DNA of 64,000 nt from Mumia flava (lineage in GTDB: Bacteria; Actinomycetota; Actinomycetes; Propionibacteriales; Nocardioidaceae). Made by a program: the position numbers and the translations under genes. The stretch lies in NCBI RefSeq assembly GCF_002797495.1, contig NZ_PGEZ01000002.1, positions 372,001 to 436,000 on the forward strand, read 5' to 3'. The notes under the pieces were generated by a model, which was not told the DNA's origin, ran no database searches, and saw nothing but the letters and a program-made list of their open reading frames with translations. Numbering within the stretch: the first letter of the stretch is position 1; each line of letters begins with the position of its first letter. This document shows, one piece after another, positions 43,801-52,287 of this stretch.

Positions 43801-46328
43801 AGCTGCTTGGCGAGCTCGTCCGGCCTCAGGTCCGCGCCAGCGATGCGCACGGCGTGGTGCGCGGTCTCGATCGCCGACATGAGCCGGCCGAAGTCGGTGT
43901 CGGTGCGTTGGTAGTAGCGTCCGAGTCGGTCGGCATAGGTGCTCTCACCAGCGGAGAGGTTCCGCTCCGCCTGCTGCCATGCGACGGCCTCGTCCAGCGC
44001 GGCCAGCACGCTCTTGTCGACCTTCCGCCGGACGGTGACGGACTTGAGAACGCGCCGATCGGCTCGGCACTGCTTGCTCAGCCGCCCCAGGCCCGTGTGG
44101 TCGTTCGTAAAACGAAGGTTGAACGCAGCCAGGTCGACGTCCAGTGCCTCAGGCGTGAAGACGGAGGCGATCTTGTCCCGGCGCTGCTTCACCAGCGACA
44201 CGAGCTCGTGCAGGACCCGCGACGACTCGTCGAGGGCGTTCTGGACCGCCGGATTCAGCCAGGTGTTCTCGGGCGGCGTCGTGGATTCACCGAGGGTTGC
44301 CAGCTCGACGAGCTGGGAGATCCGATTCACTGTCAGGCCATCGGATGGGATGCCCAGGATCGCGGCGAGCTGACGCCCCTGCTCGACGATGTCGGCCAGC
44401 GGAACCAGCGACTCGCCGAGAGCGTCGCTCGCGCGGCGAACGACCGACACGCGTGCTCCCGACCCGCCGGGCCACACGTTGGCACGTTCTGAGGCGGGAA
44501 GGTCACGAAGGGACCGGAGCTGCGGCAGGACCTCGGGGTCGACCGCAGTCCACCCGTCGCCCACAGCCTCCCGCAGTCGTTCCTCCGCGGCCAGGTACGT
44601 CTGCGCCGAGCTGCGGAGCGACTCCTCACGATCACGCACGCCGCGGAGCGAGGTGCTGGTCAGCCACGAGTCCAGGTGGTCAGGCTGTGTTTCCAGCTCG
44701 AGCAGCAGATCACGACGCCGAACGTGATCGGCCAGACTCCGCGGTAGCTGAAGCGCGAGGTCCGCATCGACGGCCAAGCCGCGGTCGTTCAATGCCGCAG
44801 CGGACTCGCTGGCGGCGCGAGCCCCGTTCCCAAGGATGTCGCCGGTCGTCCCCTCCGGCAGCGGCAGGGTGATGTCTCGCCAGAGGAAATCGTCGCCCTC
44901 AGTCGCAGGACGCCACACGCGACCAAGCTGCTCCGCGGTCGAACGAAGGTCGAAGGCCGTTTCGGCTGTCAGGGCCGCCCACGCCCTCGGATTCGGATGC
45001 CCCGCCGGCCGTTCGAGCTGGAGTGCCAGCAGCTCTCCCAGTGCGTCCATGAGCGACCGGTCGAGCCCTGCGCGCCGCTCGTTCATGGCCTGGGCGAAGT
45101 CCGTGAGACCCTGCCTCATCGTTGCCAGCTCCGCGCGGTTGGCGTCGGTGAACTCCTTGCGCGTCTTGAAGCGCTGGGACAAGGCCTTGGCGAGCTGCGC
45201 GACCACTTCCTTGCGAGTGGCGTGATGGCTGTGGAGCTCGAGCAGGAAGTGCTCGAGTCCGGCAGCCGCGAGCCTGTCCCGCACGACATCGAGGGCGGCC
45301 GCCTTCTCACTCACGAACAGCACGGAGCGGCCCTGCGCCATCAGCTCCGCCATCATGTTCGCGATGGTTTGGCTCTTGCCCGTTCCGGGAGGCCCGTCCA
45401 TGACGAAGCTCCGCCCGTCGCGAGCCGCCGCGATGCAGGCACGCTGGCTCGTGTCAGCGTCGAGGATCGTTCTCGAACGCTCCGGCGGGGCGATCGAGTC
45501 GAGGTCCGCCGTGCGTGGGTCCCAGCCGAAACCGAGCGTCTCCTTGTGCGGGGCGTCGGTGCCAAGCGCGATCCTCTGGACGAGGTCGTGGGCCATGATC
45601 TGATCCTGGTGATCGGTCAGATCGCGGAAGATGGCCTCCTTGTGAAAGGAGAACAGCGTCATCACGACGCGCTCGTGCACGCTCCAGCCCGCCTGCTCCG
45701 AGCACGCTGCCGCGACAGCGCGCAGGTACGACACCGGATCGACGAGGTCGGAGTCCACCTCCGGCAGGGTGACGTCGAAGTCACGCTCCAGCTTCACCCG
45801 CAGGGCGGGATTGGCAACGATGTCGTCCTCCGTGCGAGTGAGCCGGAAGGGCGCCTGCGAACCCTCTCGCTCGAGCTTCACCGGGCAGAGCAGCAGTGGG
45901 CTCTCCACCTCACGCCCGTCCGACAGGTCCTTCCAGTGCAACGATCCGAGTCCGAGGTAGAGCGTCCAGTAGCCCCGATCGGCCCAGGTCTGCAATGACT
46001 GCTGGTGCTGCCGTACGAGCGACGTCCGTAGCTTGGCCGCGGTCTTTCCCGACACCCGGATCGGCGCCGTCGCGAGCCACTGATTGCTCGAGTCCAGGTC
46101 CTCGGCCGCTTCAGGTGTGCACTCGAGCCCGATCAGTGGCGATCGGTCGAGCGCCGACATGATCGAGCTCACCGACGGGGTCGTGATCTCGAGCGAGCCC
46201 GACACCGTGTGCTTGAAGTAGATCAGGCGCTGCCGTCGGTCGACCGCGACGAGATCCTCGCGCCAGGTGTCGAGCTGGTTGCGAAGCTTGCGCCGTGACG
46301 GGTCGCTCAACCGCGTGGTCGTGGTCAT
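40818..46328 (-). CDS. DUF4011-SF1 helicase-Vsr-like nuclease protein (Hhe-like defence effector)
   Basis: 1836 residues from ATG 46328, whose ATGA overlaps the stop of the HelD-like gene; longer frames upstream run inside that gene. The DUF4011 domain opens with WREDLVAVDRRQRLIYFKH (residues 14-33). The helicase has Walker A GPPGTGKSQ (K318) and motif II FDVVIFDEASQ (D1217-E1218), with AAA_11/AAA_12 pieces separated by a long helical insertion, and late motifs ENVQGDERDLIIFSIGYG and NVAVTRARRRVEVV. A Vsr/DUF559-type nuclease follows (GYRIDLGV then LIGVECDG, E1560), and a DUF3320 region near residues 1660-1720. The helicase-DUF4011-Vsr order is that of the antiphage protein Hhe. Confidence 0.85.
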   Translation of the reverse strand: MTTTTRLSDPSRRKLRNQLDTWREDLVAVDRRQRLIYFKHTVSGSLEITTPSVSSIMSALDRSPLIGLECTPEAAEDLDSSNQWLATAPIRVSGKTAAKLRTSLVRQHQQSLQTWADRGYWTLYLGLGSLHWKDLSDGREVESPLLLCPVKLEREGSQAPFRLTRTEDDIVANPALRVKLERDFDVTLPEVDSDLVDPVSYLRAVAAACSEQAGWSVHERVVMTLFSFHKEAIFRDLTDHQDQIMAHDLVQRIALGTDAPHKETLGFGWDPRTADLDSIAPPERSRTILDADTSQRACIAAARDGRSFVMDGPPGTGKSQTIANMMAELMAQGRSVLFVSEKAAALDVVRDRLAAAGLEHFLLELHSHHATRKEVVAQLAKALSQRFKTRKEFTDANRAELATMRQGLTDFAQAMNERRAGLDRSLMDALGELLALQLERPAGHPNPRAWAALTAETAFDLRSTAEQLGRVWRPATEGDDFLWRDITLPLPEGTTGDILGNGARAASESAAALNDRGLAVDADLALQLPRSLADHVRRRDLLLELETQPDHLDSWLTSTSLRGVRDREESLRSSAQTYLAAEERLREAVGDGWTAVDPEVLPQLRSLRDLPASERANVWPGGSGARVSVVRRASDALGESLVPLADIVEQGRQLAAILGIPSDGLTVNRISQLVELATLGESTTPPENTWLNPAVQNALDESSRVLHELVSLVKQRRDKIASVFTPEALDVDLAAFNLRFTNDHTGLGRLSKQCRADRRVLKSVTVRRKVDKSVLAALDEAVAWQQAERNLSAGESTYADRLGRYYQRTDTDFGRLMSAIETAHHAVRIAGADLRPDELAKQLAADAQQDPRLGPIAAALAERIRAWDDLMGAAVRAEVTSAVRGWPVDAIVSWVDRTVSDLAPGLGAAEHVVSALSDDLTLARAAEILHDVAELTEHRSRIFDSYDDDLALLGDGYVGIETDWTSLASALDWAERVRTHTGGAVGALTAERMRRPTISATDMAELIESWGKHREAFLSSFEPLRSAEIRTNLDADIREAAELLAEMASTAVADVDEWIQFVETCADLRGAELGPVLDALLDGPPPSDEVAPRLRWAVLQAWIEGTVAADKRLKKFRAGDRDALVTAFRESDKELVDLAYAEVVRACSDARPRSTQSAGAQLILREAQKKSRHKPIREVLDVASEIVQSLKPCFMMSPLTVSQFLPGDMRFDVVIFDEASQVLPSDAVNCIYRGRQLIVAGDDKQLPPTAFFQAAVEAEDGDDDEPDEFESILSVCKAGVLPQLPLSWHYRSQHEDLIAFSNNRFYAPDDQTLQSFPGAVFDAPDLGVELFHVPGVYRRGGARDNPIEAGAVVDRIAYHAHEHPEMSVGVVTFSAAQQDAILQAVEQRADDDPAVAAMLDDHDRLGGFFVKSIENVQGDERDLIIFSIGYGPDEAHKVSTHFGALNQKSGWRRLNVAVTRARRRVEVVSSLRSTDIPPSANANVEHLRTYLAFAERGVSALGLNIDPDHGDVESPFEEDVLRVIRSWGYEVQPQVGVSGYRIDLGVKHPDRPGEFLIGVECDGAAYHSARSARDRDRLRASVLEGLGWNLHRIWGLSWYRDRPTQTKRLHAAIQAAHAGVSRGGASRGTPQPSSEIQLEVEDFDPDAPPKWAVPYEVYSQGATTPYELRSVEARPAIRSYLTRLLEVEAPIHTDLVYTRLREAFGVGRIGSAIRENVRYVLERIVIKGARPAEDLNGIISIQGDARVIVRVPQDEEAIRSIGQIGIDELTQALIYAVGDAVSISDEAVIGAMMSVFGWRRQGNDIAAGVRSAIDRALREGYIERSEKGVLRLSEGG

Positions 46329-48526
46329 CGAGATTCTCCATCCGGCAGGTCGCGGGTGGTTGTCAGTCGCTGGACGAGGGCCTCGACGAGGATGAGGTCC
46401 TCTTCGGAAAGTTCGGCGATCAGGTCTGCAACACGGGACGCGCGCTCGATGCCGTCCAGCTCGTCGGACTCGCGGGTCGTCGTCACGCTGCCGCCTTCGC
46501 TCGACGGCGCACCCCCATCGAGATGAGCGAGGCCAGCCGGTAGGCGATCGCGGTGTACGACGTACAGCTGCTGCGTACATCGGGTCATCGCCACGTACAA
46601 GAGGCGATGCCCTTGGGTCGACTCGCCAACAATTTCGCCGGGCTCGACCAGGACGACGACATCGAACTCCAGGCCCTTGCATCCCGACACTGGAAGGAGT
46701 GTCAGAGGGGCGGAGAAGTCGCCGTCGCGGCCGTCCCCGGCGACTCCGGCGCTGAGCCCGGCCGCCGCCTCGTACGCATGGTCGGCCACGATCACCGCTG
46801 TCTTGCGTCCCGCCTCCGCCAAGTTGGTGCCGAGCTCGAGCGCCGTTTCCAGCGCGTCTCGTTCGACGAGCTCGACCGTCGGCTGAACGCCTGTGGTGCG
46901 CACGGAGGCAGGAACGGTCAGGTCGGGCGAAATCAGGTCGAGCTGACGTCCAGCCAAGTTGATGACCTCGCTCGGAACGCGGTATCCGACCGTCAGGTCG
47001 GCGACGAACGCGTCATCTGCGGTCAGGTGCTCCGTCAGCTCCTCCCATCGGTCCCGAACCCACGGGCCGGTCGCTTGAGCCAGGTCGCCCAGGACCGTCA
47101 TGGATCCACTCGGGCAACGACGCGCAAGTGCGCGGGCGGCCATCGGCGACAGGTCCTGCGCCTCGTCCACGACCACGTGGCCGTATCGGGCGATGGTGCC
47201 ATCGAGAAGGTGTGAGACCTCGTCCAGCACGTGGATGTCCGCTCGCGTCCAGGGTTCGGCTGCGATTGACTCCGCGGGACGCCGGTAGAGCTGCGCGCGT
47301 TCGTCGACCGTCAGGACGCCGGCGGCCGCATCGACCAACCACGTCTGAGTTCCATAGAGCGTCCGGAGGAACTCCTCAGGTGTGTACGTGGGCCAGAGGC
47401 GGTCGAGAGCGTTGGTGAAGGCAGAGAGGCGGCGGATCATCGCGGCGGTGGTCCGAACAGGACGACGAGCGTCCCGCTGACTCGCCTCGTGAAGTTCGTA
47501 CGCCCGGGCGGCGAGCTGGTTCCGCAAGACCTCGCGGGCCTCGTTGTGCGGGAGCGAGCGACTCCGGACGTCCGCCACGATCGCCGAGAGCGTGTCCGCG
47601 GGCACGACGATGCGGTCGATTCCGAGGGTCAGCACCAGGTCGTCCTCGATCCGGCCAATCCGGCGCTCCAGCGCCCGGCCAAGGACCTCCGACATCGCTG
47701 CGCTGCCCTTGACACGCGCCGCCTCGACAGGCTCGATCGCGCGTTCACGGGCCTCGCCTGGGTAGAGAGACCCGATCTCGACTTGATCGATATCGGTGAC
47801 CTCGAGTGAGGGAAGCACTCCAGCCGCGTACGAGAGGAACGCCCGTGACGGCGCGACGACGAGGATGCCCTCGTTCCGAAGCTCCTCGTAGTTGAACGCG
47901 AGCCAGGCCGCGCGGTGGAGGCCGACGACCGTCTTCCCGGTGCCGGGTCCGCCCTGAACGACGACGAGTCGCTCCCGGTCCGCGCGGATGATCCGAAACT
48001 GCTCGGCCTGGATCGTCGCGACGACCTCGCGCATCGCTCCGTCGCGCGAACGCTCGAGCTCCTGGAGGAGCGCGTCGCTGATGGAGCCCGATCCGCCCGT
48101 AGCGATCGCGTGCGCGGAGCTGCGAACGATCTCGTCGACGATCCGGTGGACGGTGCCGTTCTCCTCCTGGAAGACCCGCTTGAGCAGGAGGTCTCCCGGG
48201 TCGTCCGCCGTCGCCTCGTAGAACGGGATGGCGGCTGGCGCATGCCATCCGATCAGGACCAGGTCACGGTTCTCGTCGTACACACGCCGACGGCCGACGT
48301 AGAGCGAGCTGTCTGAGGTGTCGATCCGCCCGGCAACGAGTTGCCCGGTCCCCCGTGACTGCTGGAGAATCTCCCGGGCGCGCTTCATCGCCCGTGCCGT
48401 GAGGCGATCGAGACCTCCGTGGTTCTGGATCGCGACTTCTGCGTCGGCCAGCCCCTTGTCCAGCAGGGAGTACGCACGTGTGACGTACTCCTGCTCAGCC
48501 TCCAACTCCGCGTGTGCCGAGTCCAC
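46325..48526 (-). CDS. HelD-like SF1 helicase (RNA polymerase-associated type)
   Basis: 733 residues from GTG 48526, with GGGAGGA just upstream. An N-terminal coiled region (AELEAEQEYVTRAYSLLDKG ... ADAEVAIQNHGG), a beta-rich segment (LYVGRRRVYDENRDLVLIGWHAP), then a split UvrD-type helicase: Walker A QGGPGTGKT (K198), motif II VVVDEAQDLSP (D454-E455), GDLAQATGPW and late VSGCKGLEFDVVVLVEPG and LLYVAMTRCTQQLYVV. This is the HelD/HelR layout; those proteins remove stalled RNA polymerase, and HelR types give rifamycin tolerance. Overlap with the Hhe-like gene (ATGA) means the two are coupled, which is not usual for stand-alone HelD. Confidence 0.85.
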   Translation of the reverse strand: MDSAHAELEAEQEYVTRAYSLLDKGLADAEVAIQNHGGLDRLTARAMKRAREILQQSRGTGQLVAGRIDTSDSSLYVGRRRVYDENRDLVLIGWHAPAAIPFYEATADDPGDLLLKRVFQEENGTVHRIVDEIVRSSAHAIATGGSGSISDALLQELERSRDGAMREVVATIQAEQFRIIRADRERLVVVQGGPGTGKTVVGLHRAAWLAFNYEELRNEGILVVAPSRAFLSYAAGVLPSLEVTDIDQVEIGSLYPGEARERAIEPVEAARVKGSAAMSEVLGRALERRIGRIEDDLVLTLGIDRIVVPADTLSAIVADVRSRSLPHNEAREVLRNQLAARAYELHEASQRDARRPVRTTAAMIRRLSAFTNALDRLWPTYTPEEFLRTLYGTQTWLVDAAAGVLTVDERAQLYRRPAESIAAEPWTRADIHVLDEVSHLLDGTIARYGHVVVDEAQDLSPMAARALARRCPSGSMTVLGDLAQATGPWVRDRWEELTEHLTADDAFVADLTVGYRVPSEVINLAGRQLDLISPDLTVPASVRTTGVQPTVELVERDALETALELGTNLAEAGRKTAVIVADHAYEAAAGLSAGVAGDGRDGDFSAPLTLLPVSGCKGLEFDVVVLVEPGEIVGESTQGHRLLYVAMTRCTQQLYVVHRDRLPAGLAHLDGGAPSSEGGSVTTTRESDELDGIERASRVADLIAELSEEDLILVEALVQRLTTTRDLPDGESR

Positions 48527-48586
48527 GCTTCCTCCCGAGATGTGTGCTCCTTCGTGGCGCAGACCGTACAAGGTCCGACTGACAAA

Positions 48587-48618
48587 GGTCGGTTGCGACG
48601 GAGCCGTCGGTTACGACC
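48587..48618. promoter_or_regulatory. Hyphenated palindrome in the divergent promoter of the HelD-like gene
   Basis: GGTCG-GTTG-CGACGG-AG-CCGTCG-GTTA-CGACC: two 11-base inverted segments with four-base unpaired inserts. It lies 61-92 bases before the HelD-like start and 80-111 before the plus-strand gene at 48698, in their shared 171-base gap. An operator for a dimeric regulator is plausible; it does not match the rifamycin-associated element as I know it. Confidence 0.4.
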
Positions 48619-48697
48619 AGATAGTTGACGTTTACCATTCATCTCCGCCACGTCGTGGCGTTTCGGACAAGGCGATGAGAAGACGGGATGTTGCGGC

Positions 48698-49336
48698 GTG
48701 AGCCTCCAGATCAAGACCGATACGGGGACAGCCCTCCTGAGCGAAGACGAGCTGGTCATCGACCACAGTCGGTTCGTGGCCTCTGACCGCCGCAAGGAGG
48801 TCTCGCCGCTGCGCATCTCGCTCGACGAGATCGTCGGGATCGACCAGGCTCGGCGAGACTCTTCTGCGAAGCGAACGGTCCTCGTCCGGACAGAGTCATA
48901 CCGTCCAACCGGCAAGATCGGCGACGACCCGCTCGTGATCGAGTTCCTCCCGATTCGAGCGGCCTACATGAAGGACGTGGCGAACTTCGTCGAAGCGCTG
49001 GTCGCAGCCGTCGATTCTCGCAACCCCGACCTCGAGACGAGTCTTCGGCTGGTCGACGAACTCACCGACGAGGTGCGGCGAGACCCCGGGCCGATGGCCA
49101 AGGGTCGTCTGAACTCGAGCGTGGCGGAGGTCGAGGCGGCGCCGGTGGAGTCCACCACCGACCCGATCGAGCGGCTGGAGGCCCGAGTCGTCGAACTCGT
49201 CAACGAGGTGGTCGACCTGCGAGCCGAGGTACGCGATCTGCGCGAAGCGTTCGGCGAGCTGATCGACCGCCTCCCCGACCTCCTGCTCGGTGTCCCCGCG
49301 GAGCCGCAGCGCGCCCAGCTCAGCCGTCGTCCGTAG
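48698..49336 (+). CDS. Small PH-like-domain protein with C-terminal coiled coil, unknown function
   Basis: 212 residues from GTG 48698. Residues about 1-105 form a predicted beta-rich domain like bacterial PH/DUF4429 modules (TGTALLSEDELVIDHSRF ... LRISLDEIVGIDQAR ... VIEFLPIRAAYMKDVANFVE). After an acidic linker, residues 155-200 (IERLEARVVELVNEVVDL, RAEVRDLREAFGELIDRL) are a clear leucine heptad coiled coil, so the protein probably oligomerises. It is divergent from the HelD-like gene and precedes the broken exonuclease. Function not recognisable. Confidence 0.6.
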   Translation: MSLQIKTDTGTALLSEDELVIDHSRFVASDRRKEVSPLRISLDEIVGIDQARRDSSAKRTVLVRTESYRPTGKIGDDPLVIEFLPIRAAYMKDVANFVEALVAAVDSRNPDLETSLRLVDELTDEVRRDPGPMAKGRLNSSVAEVEAAPVESTTDPIERLEARVVELVNEVVDLRAEVRDLREAFGELIDRLPDLLLGVPAEPQRAQLSRRP

Positions 49337-49848
49337 TCGACAGGCGCGGCAGCCCGTACCCAAACCCGACATTCCGGATATCGCCCTGCCGTAACCCGCT
49401 CCGGCGCTACGTTGCCTGACGCAACTGTGAGCGAGCCGCGTCTGGAGTGACCCACCAGGATGTACGCCGTCATCGATACCGAGACGACCGGACTGGTCCC
49501 CCAAGCACCATCACCGCATCGCCGAGATCGGCGTCGTCCTCGTGGCCGCCCGCGGGCGGCCACGAGTCTCACGGAGAAGATCATGCTCGTCGTCGCTCCG
49601 ACGCCGACACCATGTCGGGCAAGGGCACGCGGGCACGGAAACCCGATCGTGTCGCTACCGGAGACTTCGAGGCTGCACTCGCGTTCGGCGTGGATGCCGC
49701 GAGCGTGAGCGTCTGATGTCGTCCGCACCGGCCCCAGTCGTGGTGGGAGCCGATCGTCGGTGCAATATCCGACCCTTCTGTCAGCGTCGACTGAGAACGT
49801 CGCCGTGACGACGCGCTCAGTGTCGCCAACGCATTCTCGGGAGCTTTC
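49337..49848. other. 512-base stretch with only a broken exonuclease and no intact gene
   Basis: Apart from the exonuclease fragment at 49460-49560, no frame shows recognisable coding. A GTG-linked frame on the plus strand to 49716 is arginine-rich and matches no family. The last part (49720-49848) probably contains the promoter of the ATPase operon. The stretch looks like an insertion or deletion scar. Confidence 0.5.
49460..49562 (+). pseudogene. Remnant of a DnaQ-type (DEDDh) 3'-5' exonuclease gene
   Basis: ATG 49460 begins MYAVIDTETTGLVP, the exonuclease I motif with D-x-E. One extra C in the run of Cs (about 49499-49503) shifts the frame; deleting it restores KHHHRIAEIGVVLVA, the expected next strand. 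After that the family pattern stops altogether, so this is not only a frameshift: the rest of the gene is missing. The boundary of homology is near 49560. Confidence 0.65.
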
Positions 49849-52287
49849 ATGGATGACCTGAACACCTGGCTCAACGCCAGACTCGACCCGGACGACTCGA
49901 TTAGTGACGACGCCAAGCTCCTCGCGTTGGCCGCCGTCGAGGGCGACGACGCACTGGCGTCTGTCACGCCCGAGGATCCGCCCCCGTCCCTCGCACAGAC
50001 CAATTCGGAGCCGTCGGCGGACGAGACCGCCGAGGCGACGGGTGCCTACCTCACAAGCATAGCCGTCCAGGGATTCCGCGGCATCGGCGAGCGCGCGACC
50101 CTCCAGCTGCATCCTGGCCCGGGGCTCACGATCGTCTCCGGCCGCAACGGGTCGGGCAAGTCGAGCTTCGCGGAGGCCCTCGAGGTCGCTCTCACCGGCG
50201 ACACGTATCGCTGGAAGAACCGTCCCGCGCACTGGGGCAGTGCCTGGCGCAACCTGCATGCCGACGTCGCGGCGGAGGTCGAGGTGGCGCTGTGCGAGGA
50301 AGAGGTCGGGAAGACCGTCGTACGCGTGACGTGGCCCGATGGTGCCGACGTCGACGACGCGACCACGACGCTCCAACGCCACGGTCAGAAGCGTGAAGCG
50401 GGGATCGAGAGCCTCGGATGGGGTGGACCGATCGAGACCTACCGTCCGCTCCTGTCGTACGAAGAGCTCGGGACAGTTCTCGGGTCCAAGCCGAGCGCAC
50501 TGCACGACGCTCTCTCGACCGTGCTCGGCCTCGAGCAGATGACCGACGCCCTTGATCGTCTCAACGAACGCCGGAAGCGGCTCGAGGCGCCCAAGAAGAA
50601 GCTCGACGCCGAGAAGCGCTCGCTGCGAGCGGACCTCGACGCGCTCGACGACGAACGCGCGAAGCAGGCTGACCTGTTGCTCGCCAAGCGGAAGCTCGAC
50701 GCCAACGCACTCCGCGCGATCGCGACCGGCACGTCGACGCCCGACGGTACGGCCGAGCGGCTCCGTGCATTGCTCGCGATCGCCGCGCCCGATGCCAACG
50801 ATGTCGACGCGGCGGCCTCCGAGCTGTCGGCTGCCCTCGCGGCAATGACGTCCGTCGGTGACGATGCAACGACTGCACTCGAGCGCCGGGTCACCATCAT
50901 CGAGCGAGCCCTCGACCTGCATCAGCACGACGGTGACCAACCCTGCCCGGTCTGCGGCGTTGGCACGCTCGACGGAGCCTGGGCCGCGCAGGCTCGCGCT
51001 GACGTCGCTGCCGACCGCCAGCAGGTGGCTCTGCTCAAGGCCGCACGAGCACGACTGACCGCTGCTCGGGAATCCGCACGTGCGCTGGTCGCCCCGGTCC
51101 CGTCGGCCCTCGCCGGCTCCACGCCCGACGTCCTTGATGAGGCCGTCGGCTCGGTCCGCTCGGCCTGGACACGCTGGTCGGCTGCACCCGCCACCGACGC
51201 CGACCTCGTCACGCACCTGCGCACAGCACTCGCACCGGTCACCGAAGCCTTGCCCCCGATGCGGGCCGCTGCCTCCGAGGTGCTCGCTGAACGCGACGAC
51301 GCATGGAGCGCCATCGCCGCCCGGCTGGCCGCGTATGCGAACGACGCCGACGCGTGGTCCGCCGCGGAGCCCGAGGCAGAGCTGACCAAGCAGGCCCATA
51401 CCTGGCTGAAGAAGAACGACCTCGATCTGCGCAACGAGCGCCTCGCACCGATCGCTGCGCAGGCGGCCAGGATCTGGCACGACCTGCGCCAGGAGAGCAA
51501 CGTCGAGCTGCAAGGTTTCGAGATCGCCGGGACGTCTACGCGCCGGCGCGTCGAGATCCAGGGCGCGGTCGACGGCGAGGACACCGGCGCCCTCGCCGTG
51601 ATGAGCCAGGGCGAGCTGCATGCGTTGGCTCTGGCGATCTTCCTCCCGCGTGCCACGATGCCGCAGAGCCCGTTCCGGTTCGTCGTGCTCGACGACCCCG
51701 TGCAGGCGATGGACCCCGCCAAGGTCGACGGTCTGGTCGCGACATTGTCGCGGATCGCGCAGGATCGCCAGGTCGTGGTCTTCTCGCACGACGACCGGCT
51801 CGCCGCGGCGGTTCGACGTGCGCCGGTCCCTGCGCAGATCGTCGAAGTCACGCGGTACGAGAGCTCGCGGGTCGAGGTCGCGAACACGTACGACCCCGCC
51901 GGACGCTACCTCCGGGACGCCTTCGCGCTCCTCAAGGACACCGGCCTTCCCGACACCACCATGCGCCGCGCGCTCCCCGGTCTTCTGCGGATGGCGACCG
52001 AAACCGCTGCTCGCGACCGGTACTGGACGACCCGACTCGCCGCCGGTGATGCTCACGACGTGGTCGAGGCAGCGTGGGCAGATGCCCGTCTGACCCGCGA
52101 CCGAGTTTCCTTGTCGCTGTACGGAGACGTCCGGTCGCTCGACGGGTGGCTGTCGAAGCGTGGCTATCGCAGGCGGGGCCTCGGAGTCTGCACTTCCGCG
52201 TTGCACGAGGGACTTCGCGGACAGCCGCGCGAAGCGTGCGAGGACGTTCAGAACCTGATCGACGACCTCAAGCGCGGGGCGCTCTGA
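49849..52287 (+). CDS. Rad50/SMC-like AAA ATPase with zinc-hook-like CPVC
   Basis: 812 residues from ATG 49849 with GGGAGC upstream. A disordered acidic N-terminus (1-65) precedes an ABC-type ATPase head: SIAVQGFRGIGERATLQL, Walker A GRNGSGKSS (K104). Long coiled-coil arms (RKRLEAPKKKLDAEKRSLRA and later AARARLTAARESARAL) meet at C366-P-V-C369, a Rad50-style zinc hook. The head is completed by the signature MSQGELHALALAIFLP, Walker B RFVVLDDPVQAMD and the switch VVFSHDDRLAAAV. A further domain of about 140 residues follows. Its stop overlaps the next start (TGATG). In defence systems such ATPases often act as sensors that trigger a partner effector. Confidence 0.82.
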   Translation: MDDLNTWLNARLDPDDSISDDAKLLALAAVEGDDALASVTPEDPPPSLAQTNSEPSADETAEATGAYLTSIAVQGFRGIGERATLQLHPGPGLTIVSGRNGSGKSSFAEALEVALTGDTYRWKNRPAHWGSAWRNLHADVAAEVEVALCEEEVGKTVVRVTWPDGADVDDATTTLQRHGQKREAGIESLGWGGPIETYRPLLSYEELGTVLGSKPSALHDALSTVLGLEQMTDALDRLNERRKRLEAPKKKLDAEKRSLRADLDALDDERAKQADLLLAKRKLDANALRAIATGTSTPDGTAERLRALLAIAAPDANDVDAAASELSAALAAMTSVGDDATTALERRVTIIERALDLHQHDGDQPCPVCGVGTLDGAWAAQARADVAADRQQVALLKAARARLTAARESARALVAPVPSALAGSTPDVLDEAVGSVRSAWTRWSAAPATDADLVTHLRTALAPVTEALPPMRAAASEVLAERDDAWSAIAARLAAYANDADAWSAAEPEAELTKQAHTWLKKNDLDLRNERLAPIAAQAARIWHDLRQESNVELQGFEIAGTSTRRRVEIQGAVDGEDTGALAVMSQGELHALALAIFLPRATMPQSPFRFVVLDDPVQAMDPAKVDGLVATLSRIAQDRQVVVFSHDDRLAAAVRRAPVPAQIVEVTRYESSRVEVANTYDPAGRYLRDAFALLKDTGLPDTTMRRALPGLLRMATETAARDRYWTTRLAAGDAHDVVEAAWADARLTRDRVSLSLYGDVRSLDGWLSKRGYRRRGLGVCTSALHEGLRGQPREACEDVQNLIDDLKRGAL

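Noticed and set aside
48964-52206. A minus-strand open frame of about 1080 codons over the ATPase gene
   Set aside because: Shadow of the SMC-like ATPase; no family pattern, and the plus-strand motifs are clear.
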